Source of the DNA: an uncultured Clostridia bacterium
GTDB lineage: Bacteria; Bacillota; Clostridia; HGM11514
NCBI GenBank assembly: GCA_934464705.1
Contig: CAKSKB010000008.1
Coordinates: 52,382-116,381 of the forward strand
Direction: 5' to 3'
Length of the DNA: 64,000 bases
The position numbers and the translations under genes were made by a program. The notes beneath the pieces are model-generated. The model was not told the origin of the DNA. It saw nothing but the letters and a program-made list of their open reading frames with translations, and made no database searches. Numbering within the stretch: position 1 is the first letter of the stretch; every line of letters starts with the position of its first letter. This document shows positions 34,805 through 40,927 of this stretch, one piece after another.

Positions 34805-35326
34805 CTACTCTAAAGTTTCGACCTGGTTAAGCTCAAGCTCAACCGGGGTTTCGCGGCCGAACATGGAAACCATAACCTTAACGATTTGTCTTTCCATGCT
34901 GATTTCTTCAACCACGCCGATAAAGTTTTCGAGGGGGCCCTCCAAAACCTTAACGCTGTCGCCTACCCGGTAATCAACCGTAACGGTACGCGTTTCGATG
35001 CCCATGTTAAGCGCTTCCTCCTCGGTGAGCGGAACGGGCTTGCTGCCCGGACCGACAAATCCGGTAACGCCGCGCGTATTGCGGACGATATACCATGTTT
35101 CGTCATTCATGACCATTTTAATCATGACATAAGAAGGGAATTTTTTGCGCTGTGTAACCTTGCTGCGGCCGTCCTTGTTTTCAACAACCTCCTCCATGGG
35201 AACCTGAATATCAACAAAGAGATCGCTCATATTGCGGTTTTCAATGGACTTCTCAATGTCCGCCTTAACCTTGTTTTCATACCCGGAATAGGTATGAACA
35301 ACATACCATTTAGCATTATCACTCAT
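34805..35326 (-). CDS. nusG: Transcription elongation/antitermination factor NusG
   Basis: 173 residues. Seen: NGN domain (about 5-110) with WYVVHTYSGYENKV and the PSYVMIKMVMNDETWYIVR core, then a KOW domain (about 120-173) with VLEGPLENFIGVVEEI. It binds RNA polymerase and links it to Rho or ribosomes. It lies 18 nt after secE in the usual order. Confidence 0.98.
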   Translation of the reverse strand: MSDNAKWYVVHTYSGYENKVKADIEKSIENRNMSDLFVDIQVPMEEVVENKDGRSKVTQRKKFPSYVMIKMVMNDETWYIVRNTRGVTGFVGPGSKPVPLTEEEALNMGIETRTVTVDYRVGDSVKVLEGPLENFIGVVEEISMERQIVKVMVSMFGRETPVELELNQVETLE

Positions 35327-35344
35327 TTAGAAACCACCCTCCGG

Positions 35345-35560
35345 TCATATTCCGAGTAATTTCTGGAAAATCAGCATAAACGCATAATCAAAAACAGCAA
35401 TCAAAGCGGCGGAAATAATGATAGCAACGAGAACGATGCCGGTATTTTTGACAACCTTCCCGAATGTAGGCCATATAACCTTCTTAAGTTCGGATTTTAC
35501 CTCTCTGAAATAATTGGCAATTCTTTTAAAAAGGCTCACCTTTTCAACAGTTGCAGCCAT
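35345..35560 (-). CDS. secE: Preprotein translocase subunit SecE
   Basis: 71 residues from the ATG at 35560 (GGGAGG 8 nt upstream); a longer frame starting at 35578 is less likely. Seen: an amphipathic segment with FREVKSELKKVIWPTF, the SecE hallmark, and one transmembrane helix (about 42-65). It clamps SecY in the membrane channel. Confidence 0.96.
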   Translation of the reverse strand: MAATVEKVSLFKRIANYFREVKSELKKVIWPTFGKVVKNTGIVLVAIIISAALIAVFDYAFMLIFQKLLGI

Positions 35561-35590
35561 AATTATACCTCCCGTCAAGAAAATAACAAA

Positions 35591-35740
35591 TTATTTTGTT
35601 TCCTTATGAGTAGTGTGCTTTTTGCAAAATCTGCAATACTTCTTAAGCTCTAATCTGTCAGGAGTATTCTTTTTGTTCTTCATTGTATTGTAGTTTCTCT
35701 GCTTACATTCCGAGCAAGCCAATGTAATTTTAACTCTCAT
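35591..35740 (-). CDS. rpmG: 50S ribosomal protein L33, zinc-binding form
   Basis: 49 residues from the ATG at 35740 (AGGAGGTG 8 nt upstream). Two CxxC pairs (CSEC and CRFC) show the zinc-containing C+ form. It opens the rpmG-secE-nusG-rplK-rplA operon. Confidence 0.97.
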   Translation of the reverse strand: MRVKITLACSECKQRNYNTMKNKKNTPDRLELKKYCRFCKKHTTHKETK

Positions 35741-35813
35741 GCTAAGTGCACCTCCTAAAGCGTTGGCAGGATTTTTCATACACAAAAAAAAAGACCCTGC
35801 TTCAAGTATTATA

Positions 35814-35842
35814 AGTATATACTAATTTTTGCAAATAGTCAA
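35814..35842 (-). promoter_or_regulatory. Promoter of the rpmG-secE-nusG-rplKA operon
   Basis: Minus-strand TTGACT (35842-35837), 17-nt spacer, TATACT (35819-35814), about 75 nt before the rpmG start. Confidence 0.8.
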
Positions 35843-35923
35843 GTGTTTTTTAAAAAATTTTCGAATATTTTTTGATTTTTTCTGAAAATTCATAAAATAT
35901 TGGAACAAAACGCCATACTGAAG

Positions 35924-35990
35924 GCAATTAATGAACCGCAAGGCCCAATTCATGAAGCGAAGCTTCAATTCATGCCGCAAGGCAATTCAT
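35924..35990. repeat. AATTCAT-spaced mini-hairpin array
   Basis: AATTMAT-type 7-mers recur about every 18-20 nt (near 35926, 35947, 35967, 35984), each followed by a tiny hairpin such as GAAGCGAAGCTTC or GCCGCAAGGC. No protein frame uses it. This and the next entries fill the 640-bp gene-free stretch 35741-36378. Confidence 0.75.
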
Positions 35991-36062
35991 TTCTTGACTT
36001 TTTCTCGAAAAATATCGTTTACCTTATCCTACAGGGGGAATCAGCAGCAATTCCCCCTGCCC
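35982..36062. repeat. 80-bp dispersed repeat with GC hairpin, copy A
   Basis: Similar to 37831-37913 over about 80 bp with roughly ten differences. Ends in a perfect 10-bp hairpin, CAGGGGGAAT / ATTCCCCCTG (36032-36059), without a T run. Confidence 0.8.
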
Positions 36063-36159
36063 CCTTGCCGCCGAGCCTCTGCGAAAAATGCCATCTGTAA
36101 CGCTTGATGAGGCTTCGTTTAAGCGCCGCTCCAAGAAGCGCACTCAGCGCTTCGTTCCG

Positions 36160-36215
36160 CTAAAAATCCGCAAGCAGCAGCGGAAAACGGATATGCGGAT
36201 TTTTACGCTTACTGA
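36160..36215. other. Inverted repeat TAAAAATCCGCA / TGCGGATTTTTA
   Basis: A 12-bp perfect inverted repeat around a loop of about 24 nt, with further short repeats on both sides. Part of the non-coding stretch before the HTH pair; possibly another degenerate repeat element. Confidence 0.5.
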
Positions 36216-36275
36216 CGCCTCACCTTCGCTGACAGCTGCCGATTTTTCTCCGAAAGGTCGGATATTAAATATGAA

Positions 36276-36297
36276 GATTTCCGCCGTGGCGGAAATC
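36276..36297. other. Hairpin GATTTCCGCC-GT-GGCGGAAATC
   Basis: A 10-bp stem very like the one at 37453-37474 (GATTTTCGCC-TT-GGCGAAAATC); the one stem difference is compensatory, and similar TATTCTC-rich sequence follows both. Confidence 0.6.
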
Positions 36298-36335
36298 AAC
36301 ATTCATTATTATTTATTCTCTTTTATCTATTATCT

Positions 36336-36369
36336 AAAAAGGTTTTTCGGTAATCCCGAAAACCTTTTT
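36336..36369 (-). terminator. Terminator of the HTH gene pair
   Basis: AAAAAGGTTTTTCGG and CCGAAAACCTTTTT arms with a short loop; on the minus strand a T run follows. It begins 10 nt after the stop of the second HTH gene. Confidence 0.8.
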
Positions 36370-36378
36370 AATAAACTG

Positions 36379-36606
36379 TTACTCCCTAAACTCAAAAAGT
36401 TTTTTAAGCGGTATTCTGAGAGCTTCGGCAATATCCATAAGCGTATCGAGAGAGCATGCGCCTGCGGCGGTTTCTATTCTCTGCATATGGTTTCTGCTTA
36501 TATTACACTTTTCCGAAAGCTGCTCCTGTGTCATACCCTGTGTTTTTCTGAAATATGATATATTCAGTCCTATTGCAAGCCATGTGTCAAAATGCTCGTT
36601 TCTCAT
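36379..36606 (-). CDS. 75-residue HTH (XRE-type) protein, second of a tandem pair
   Basis: A single Cro/C1-type helix-turn-helix covering the whole protein (about 12-70), with TQGMTQEQLSEKCNISRNHMQ and DTLMDIAEALRIPLKKLFEF. It is the same length as, and about 70 percent identical to, the preceding gene, a clear local duplication. Only 3 nt separate the two (TAACAGATG), and the ribosome site GGGAG lies inside the end of the first gene, so translation is coupled. Probably a small DNA-binding repressor. Confidence 0.9.
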   Translation of the reverse strand: MRNEHFDTWLAIGLNISYFRKTQGMTQEQLSEKCNISRNHMQRIETAAGACSLDTLMDIAEALRIPLKKLFEFRE

Positions 36607-36609
36607 CTG

Positions 36610-36837
36610 TTACTCCCTGAATTCAAAAAGTTTTTTAAGCGGTATTCCGAGGGCTTCGGAAATGCTTATTAAAGTATCAAGCGTACAGGTGCATGCAGCA
36701 GTTTCAATCTTCTGCATATAAGTTCTGCTGATATTGCTTTTTTCAGCAAGCTGTTCCTGCGTCATTCCCTGCTCTTTTCTGTAATGCAGAATATTAAGCC
36801 CTATACCGAGCCATATATCGAAATTCTCGCTCTTCAT
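36610..36837 (-). CDS. 75-residue HTH (XRE-type) protein, first of a tandem pair
   Basis: From the ATG at 36837 (GAGGTG 7 nt upstream); a longer frame starting at 36912 is less likely. Cro/C1-type helix-turn-helix with EQGMTQEQLAEKSNISRTYMQ. It differs from its neighbour mainly in the recognition helix (RTYMQKIETAACTC versus RNHMQRIETAAGAC), so the two may bind related but different sites or form heterodimers. Divergent from the SLOG-like gene across a 152-bp region containing a palindrome. Confidence 0.9.
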   Translation of the reverse strand: MKSENFDIWLGIGLNILHYRKEQGMTQEQLAEKSNISRTYMQKIETAACTCTLDTLISISEALGIPLKKLFEFRE

Positions 36838-36917
36838 TAATAACACCTCAAATATATTATAGAAAAAACAATCCAAATTTTCGACAATCAATATTTTCTC
36901 ATTTACACACATATTAT

Positions 36918-36962
36918 TTGTATTTGCATTTTATTTATGTTATAATACAACTTATAAAGTTG
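36918..36962 (+). promoter_or_regulatory. Promoter with palindromic operator before the SLOG-like gene
   Basis: TTGTAT (36918-36923), 17-nt spacer, TATAAT (36941-36946); right behind it CAACTT-ATA-AAGTTG (36948-36962) overlaps the expected transcription start. A good candidate site for the HTH pair encoded divergently. Confidence 0.65.
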
Positions 36963-36989
36963 CAAATATATATTTTAGATAGGTGGTAA

Positions 36990-37445
36990 ATGCGGAATGA
37001 GGAAAAAATTTGTTGTTTTGCGGGGCATGATGAGTCCTACGGCGAGAATATGAAAGATAAAATCAAAATCTGTGCAAAAAAACTGATAAGGGATGAGAGC
37101 GTCGGAATTTTTATGGTCGGAAATTACGGAGGATTTGACAGAATCGCGGCATCGGCAATACGAAGTTTAAAAACAAAATATCAGAATATAAGACTCGAAC
37201 TCATCGTTCCTTATCTCACTGCGGAGATTGTAACCGAAAAGGATTGGTACATCCGGCAATATGATTCGGTAATCATCGCAGACATTCCCGAAAGCGCACC
37301 GAAAAGATACGGCATAATTTACGCAAATAAATATCTTGTTAAAAAATCGTATTTCATGATTGCGCATATAGACCATACCTACGGCGGCGCATACAAAACA
37401 TTTTTGTATGCCAAAAGAAACGGTGTTGATATTATAGATATATAA
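36990..37445 (+). CDS. SLOG-like (YpsA/DUF1273-type) nucleotide-binding protein
   Basis: 151 residues of Rossmann-like alpha/beta fold. Seen: CCFAGHDE at the N-terminus, where SLOG/DUF1273 proteins have CFTGHR, then FMVGNYGGFDRIAASAIRSL (glycine-rich nucleotide or phosphate site), and VIIADIPESAP. SLOG proteins bind nucleotides and include enzymes releasing or sensing nucleotide signals. The exact function is unknown. It stands alone with its own promoter, opposite two HTH genes, and a hairpin follows. Confidence 0.75.
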   Translation: MRNEEKICCFAGHDESYGENMKDKIKICAKKLIRDESVGIFMVGNYGGFDRIAASAIRSLKTKYQNIRLELIVPYLTAEIVTEKDWYIRQYDSVIIADIPESAPKRYGIIYANKYLVKKSYFMIAHIDHTYGGAYKTFLYAKRNGVDIIDI

Positions 37446-37447
37446 AT

Positions 37448-37478
37448 AGGAAGATTTTCGCCTTGGCGAAAATCCTCC
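37448..37478 (+). terminator. Hairpin after the SLOG-like gene
   Basis: GATTTTCGCC-TT-GGCGAAAATC (37453-37474) extended by GGA/TCC. It directly follows the stop codon; the T tract is poor, so it could be a repeat-borne stabiliser rather than a true terminator. Confidence 0.5.
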
Positions 37479-37507
37479 GTTACTATTCTCTATTCATTTA
37501 AAAGCGC

Positions 37508-37536
37508 TTGACAAACCGCCAAAAGTATAGTATAAT
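37508..37536 (+). promoter_or_regulatory. Consensus promoter of a short antisense RNA
   Basis: TTGACA (37508-37513), 17-nt spacer, TATAAT (37531-37536). No reading frame follows; the transcript would meet a terminator after about 80 nt. Confidence 0.8.
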
Positions 37537-37542
37537 ATAAAA

Positions 37543-37623
37543 GAGGCAAGACCTCAAACGGTTATGCCAAAATGTTTTGGTTTAAAATAACGCCACATTT
37601 TAGCGGGTGGGCGTTATTTTTTT
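37543..37623 (+). ncRNA. Putative type I antitoxin RNA
   Basis: Predicted from a perfect promoter and a terminator whose stem (AAAATAACGCC with GGCGTTATTTT, 37584-37620) is followed by extra T residues only on this strand. About 80 nt, with two small hairpins (GAGGCAAGACCTC and CCAAAATGTTTTGG). It is complementary to the 3' part of the convergent toxin mRNA, including the last codons of the 22-residue peptide. No expression data; inferred from architecture. Confidence 0.65.
37584..37623 (+). terminator. Terminator of the antisense RNA
   Basis: Stem AAAATAACGCC...GGCGTTATTTT with a further TTT on the plus strand. On the minus strand the T residues belong to the stem and AAACC follows, so toxin transcription is expected to pass through. 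Confidence 0.75.
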
Positions 37624-37682
37624 ATGGAAATCACTATAAGTAACAGAATAATCATAAATAATAATGTATATTCTTTATCCAT
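37614..37682 (-). CDS. 22-residue hydrophobic peptide, putative type I toxin
   Basis: MDKEYTLLFMIILLLIVISI followed by KK and TAA. One membrane-spanning segment with a short charged N-terminus and a lysine tail, as in TxpA/Fst/holin-like type I toxins. AAAGGAGGTGA stands 5 nt before the ATG, a near-perfect ribosome site, but it is sequestered in a hairpin: GTCACTCCT-CAAAA-AGGAGGTGAC (one bulge). Upstream are a 5'-terminal hairpin (37751-37768) and a promoter (37775-37803). Expected to act in the membrane when not silenced. The specific family is not assigned. Confidence 0.7.
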   Translation of the reverse strand: MDKEYTLLFMIILLLIVISIKK

Positions 37683-37750
37683 AGCTGTCACCTCCTTTTT
37701 GAGGAGTGACGGCATAACCGCCCGGCTTTTGCACTGTTTTAGGTCTTGCC

Positions 37751-37768
37751 TGTCGGAAAAATCCGACA
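37751..37768 (-). other. 5'-terminal hairpin of the toxin mRNA
   Basis: TGTCGGA-TTTT-TCCGACA, placed exactly at the expected transcription start, a usual stabilising feature of type I toxin messages. Confidence 0.65.
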
Positions 37769-37774
37769 AGTTTT

Positions 37775-37803
37775 ATTTTATCACATTTGGCATTGTTTGT
37801 AAA
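37775..37803 (-). promoter_or_regulatory. Promoter of the toxin mRNA
   Basis: Minus-strand TTTACA (37803-37798), 17-nt spacer, TAAAAT (37780-37775). Confidence 0.7.
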
Positions 37804-37830
37804 TGGAATTAACAAAGTTGTAATAAAAAG

Positions 37831-37913
37831 GTAATTCGTTTCTTAACTTTTTCTCGGAAAATATTGGTTTGTCCTATCCTAACAGGGGGAATCAGTAGCA
37901 ATTCCCCCTGCAC
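37831..37913. repeat. 80-bp dispersed repeat with GC hairpin, copy B
   Basis: Matches 35982-36062; the perfect hairpin CAGGGGGAAT / ATTCCCCCTG is at 37883-37910. It sits immediately before copy 2 of the 231-bp repeat. With the toxin-antitoxin locus it accounts for most of the gene-poor stretch 37446-38381. Confidence 0.8.
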
Positions 37914-37931
37914 CCATTGGCAATAGCGACC

Positions 37932-38180
37932 CGAACCCTTAATGGTTTTTATCGGCTGATTTTCCCCAATGCTGCACAAACTCACTTGTCAATACACAAA
38001 GTATTAACTTCATTCGCTTGCTTGTCTTGAGAAAAATCAGCTCGATAAAAACTGCTCGCACCTTATGGCGAAATAATTTTTAGTCATTTTTGGTGCGGAG
38101 ATCGCTGACAGGCGTTTGCCTTTCAATGACGACAAGCCGAAAAGGGCAAAAATTAGTCGTCATAAGGCATTAAGTGTTCG
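37932..38180. repeat. 231-bp dispersed structured repeat, copy 2, with terminal stem
   Basis: Core 37943-38173 matches 17598-17828 without gaps. The flanks CGAACCCTTAATG and CATTAAGTGTTCG pair as the outer stem; pairs differ from copy 1 (T-A there, G-C here at one position, G-T there, C-G here at another). Same two inner inverted repeats as copy 1. No open frame is conserved across it. Confidence 0.9.
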
Positions 38181-38286
38181 ACTCTCGCTTGCCTCAATTT
38201 CATGCAATTATTATATCAAAATTCATATACTAAGGCAATGCGAAGTATTGACAAAATAGCATTTTGCCGCGTCAAAAAATGACAAA

Positions 38287-38328
38287 TGGGACAGTAAAGC
38301 GAAATTTAAGTTTCGCCTTACTGTCCCA
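38287..38328. other. 18-bp hairpin TGGGACAGTAA...TTACTGTCCCA
   Basis: One mismatch in 18 pairs, 6-nt loop. It stands downstream of the rny terminator. T-rich on both sides; possibly a second terminator or the end of a repeat. Confidence 0.5.
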
Positions 38329-38345
38329 TCTTTTAAAACAGAAAT

Positions 38346-38374
38346 CGGCGGAAAGCCTTAGTTGCTTTCCGCCG
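38346..38374 (-). terminator. Terminator of rny
   Basis: Perfect 11-bp stem CGGCGGAAAGC / GCTTTCCGCCG with 7-nt loop, 8 nt after the rny stop. Confidence 0.75.
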
Positions 38375-38381
38375 AAGCTTT

Positions 38382-39932
38382 TTATTTTGCGTAATCGATA
38401 GAACGCGTTTCTCTGATAACATTAACCTTAATCTGACCCGGATATTCCATGGAGCTTTCAATCTCCTTGGCAATATCGCGTGCGATTACGACCATACCGT
38501 CATCGGAAACGGAATCGGGCTTAACCATGATTCTGATTTCACGGCCTGCCTGGATTGCATAGGATGTTTCAACGCCCTCAAAGCTGTTTGCGATTTCTTC
38601 AAGCTTTTCAAGACGCTTTATGTAATTTTCGATATTTTCTCTTCTTGCGCCCGGTCTTGCGGCGGAAATTGCGTCCGCTGCCTGAACAAGACATGCAATC
38701 AGCGTCTTACACTCAACATCGCCGTGGTGCGCCATGATAGGATGAATAATCTCCTCGGTTTCGCCGTACTTTTTGGCAAGTTCGGCACCGATTGTAACAT
38801 GGGAACCTTCAACCTCATGGTCAACGGACTTACCGATATCATGCAGAAGACCCGCGCGTTTTGCGATTGTGACATCAGCGCCGAGTTCGCCGGCCATAAG
38901 ACCTGCAATATGGGCAACCTCAATCGAATGCTGAAGCACATTCTGACCGTAACTGGTTCTGAAGCACATTTTCCCGAGAAGCTTAACAAGTTCGGGATGA
39001 AGCCCGTGAACCCCTGTTTCAAATGTTGCGCGTTCACCCTCCGCCTTGATTTTAGCCGCAACTTCCTTTTTGGCGCGTTCAACGGTTTCTTCAATTCTTG
39101 CCGGGTGAATTCTTCCGTCCGAAATAAGTTTTTCGAGGGCAATTCTTGCAACCTCTCGTCTTACCGGATCAAACCCTGACAGTATAACTGCCTCGGGAGT
39201 ATCGTCAATAATCAAATCTATGCCCGTGAGGGTTTCAATTGCACGGATGTTTCTGCCCTCTCTGCCGATAATTCTTCCCTTCATTTCGTCGTTGGGAAGC
39301 GATACTACCGAAACGGTTGTTTCGGTCACATGGTCGGCAGCGCATCTCTGAATAGCCAGACCGATGATGTTTTTAGCCTTTTCGTCGGCTTCGTCCTTAG
39401 CTTTGCTTTCGATGTCGCTTATCATCTTGGCTGTTTCGTGTCTGATTTCGCCTTCAACCTTTTTAAGAAGAAGGTCCTTCGCTTCGGATGTGGACATATC
39501 CGCAATCCTTTCAAGAAGCGCCATTTCCTTTTCTTTAAGGCTTTCGATTTCTTTTCTTGATTTTTCTACCGCTTCCGCCTTTTCGGCAAGAGCAGCCTCT
39601 TTCTTTTCCGCATTTTCGATTTTCTTGTCAAGAGAGTCCTCCTTCTGCTGAAGGCGCCTGTCCTGACGGTTAAGTTCATTGCGTTTTTCTTTTACTTCTT
39701 TATCATAATCGCTGCGCAGCTTCTGAATTTCTTCCTTGGCTTCGAGAGTCAGCTCTCTTTTTTTCGATTCCGCCTGCTTATAAGCGTCGTTAAGAATCTT
39801 TTTAGCCTGTTCCTCGGCGCTGCCGAGTTCGCCTTCCGCAACCTTTTTGCGGTAATTAACGCCGGCAAAGAAGCCGCCTATACCAAGAATCACTGCAGCT
39901 GCCGCGAGCACGCAATATATAATTATCTCCAA
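38382..39932 (-). CDS. rny: Ribonuclease Y
   Basis: 516 residues. N-terminal membrane helix (about 3-22), a long coiled coil (about 28-190), a KH domain with GRIIGREGRNIRAIETLTG (about 215), and an HD domain with LLHDIGKSVDHE (about 355-370). A membrane-bound endonuclease that initiates mRNA decay in Firmicutes. The YlbF-family protein in this window belongs to a complex that directs RNase Y in Bacillus. A long leader of about 320 nt precedes it. Confidence 0.97.
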   Translation of the reverse strand: MEIIIYCVLAAAAVILGIGGFFAGVNYRKKVAEGELGSAEEQAKKILNDAYKQAESKKRELTLEAKEEIQKLRSDYDKEVKEKRNELNRQDRRLQQKEDSLDKKIENAEKKEAALAEKAEAVEKSRKEIESLKEKEMALLERIADMSTSEAKDLLLKKVEGEIRHETAKMISDIESKAKDEADEKAKNIIGLAIQRCAADHVTETTVSVVSLPNDEMKGRIIGREGRNIRAIETLTGIDLIIDDTPEAVILSGFDPVRREVARIALEKLISDGRIHPARIEETVERAKKEVAAKIKAEGERATFETGVHGLHPELVKLLGKMCFRTSYGQNVLQHSIEVAHIAGLMAGELGADVTIAKRAGLLHDIGKSVDHEVEGSHVTIGAELAKKYGETEEIIHPIMAHHGDVECKTLIACLVQAADAISAARPGARRENIENYIKRLEKLEEIANSFEGVETSYAIQAGREIRIMVKPDSVSDDGMVVIARDIAKEIESSMEYPGQIKVNVIRETRSIDYAK

Positions 39933-40252
39933 ATGCGATTACACCTCCTTAACCAAAAATTATTATAACGCATAGTCCGCCGACGATGGAAACCGCGGAC
40001 AAATCCGCACTGCCGCACGCATTGGCAAGAAACGCCCGGCAACGCATATTCCTCCAAATAAACAAAAAATCCCATGCCTAGAAACATCCGAATATGCCCC
40101 GAAGGACCCTCTGTCGGAATACAGTTACAGCAGGGATAAGCTTTAAAATAAATATTTAACTTTTATATATATAAATAATGAATAAAAAAAGAAAAAATTT
40201 ATATTTAAAACCTTAATTGTTTGCTCAACAGAGGTTTTTTGCATATCATTAC
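39933..40252 (-). other. Long 5' leader of rny with internal structure
   Basis: The promoter at 40259-40287 predicts a leader of about 320 nt. It contains an AAAACCT/AGGTTTT hairpin near 40200-40240, an AT-rich gap, then a GC-rich block (about 39960-40145) with GTCC-TTCG-GGGC, an 8-bp pair GCATATTC...GAATATGC spanning 38-40 nt, and GCGGA-TTTG-TCCGC. No open frame. Whether it is a regulatory leader or a separate small RNA cannot be decided here. Confidence 0.45.
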
Positions 40253-40258
40253 TATTCA

Positions 40259-40287
40259 ATTATAATATATAAACCCCATATTGTCAA
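40259..40287 (-). promoter_or_regulatory. Consensus promoter upstream of rny
   Basis: Minus-strand TTGACA (40287-40282), 17-nt spacer, TATAAT (40264-40259): a perfect sigma-A match. Confidence 0.8.
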
Positions 40288-40309
40288 GCCTGTTTTTGTT
40301 AAAATTTGT

Positions 40310-40927
40310 TTACACAGCTAAAAATTCTTCGGAAACGAGCGAAATTTCAAGCGAACCGTTAAAGCATTCGGTGATGTCCGCCTTAAGTTTTTCGGAAAAC
40401 TGCGACTCGACCGTGATTTCCGCATAAACATTTTCAAGAAATTCGGATTTTGTTATTTCCGCACCTGCGGATTTCACGACATTCTGAAGCTTTCCCCAGT
40501 CGGAATACGAAAGTCTTGCCGAAAAAACGCTGCACTGCGCCATGGTTACGACGCCTGCGTTTTTTATTGCGTCACCGGCGCTTTTTGAATACGCACGCAC
40601 AAGTCCGCCAACTCCCAAAAGCACCCCTCCGAAATACCTTACAACGGTCACAAGGCAGTCGCAGATACCCTCATGGCTCAGAATATCCATAATCGGTGCG
40701 CCGGCGCTTTTGGACGGCTCGCCGTCATCGGAAAATCTCGCAATATTATTGTTTCTTATCGCATATGCATAAACGCAGTGGCGTGCGTCCCAGTATTTTT
40801 TCCGGGTTTCTTCGATTATTGAAACCGCCTCCTCCTCGGACTCCACATGGTAAGCCTTTGCAATAAATCTCGAACGCTTTTCGGTATATTCCCCGCAGCC
40901 CTCCGCATTAATCGTCTTATAATTCAT
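40310..40927 (-). CDS. yigZ: YigZ/IMPACT-family protein
   Basis: 205 residues from the ATG at 40927 (AAAGGT 9 nt upstream). The UPF0029/IMPACT domain is seen as EKRSRFIAKAYHV, DARHCVYAYAIRN, SDDGEPSKSAGAPIMD and VVRYFGGVLLGVGGLVRAYS, then a C-terminal DUF1949 ferredoxin-like domain. Family members interact with translation factors or regulators; biochemical role uncertain. It overlaps hflX by about 11 nt. Confidence 0.93.
   Translation of the reverse strand: MNYKTINAEGCGEYTEKRSRFIAKAYHVESEEEAVSIIEETRKKYWDARHCVYAYAIRNNNIARFSDDGEPSKSAGAPIMDILSHEGICDCLVTVVRYFGGVLLGVGGLVRAYSKSAGDAIKNAGVVTMAQCSVFSARLSYSDWGKLQNVVKSAGAEITKSEFLENVYAEITVESQFSEKLKADITECFNGSLEISLVSEEFLAV

Noticed and set aside
35741..35923. 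tRNA-Trp or other tRNA next to rpmG-secE
   Set aside because: A tRNA is often found in this position, but no cloverleaf or GTTCRA-type T-loop could be read on either strand.
35924..35990. CRISPR array from the AATTCAT units
   Set aside because: Repeats of 7 nt and spacers of about 12 nt that are themselves hairpins; no cas genes in the window.
39933..40252. 6S RNA, RNase P RNA, SRP RNA or tmRNA in the rny leader
   Set aside because: None of the diagnostic sequences (e.g. the GGAAGG tetraloop region of SRP RNA or the GAGGAAAGTCC start of RNase P RNA) is present, and I could not build a 6S-like rod with a central bubble.
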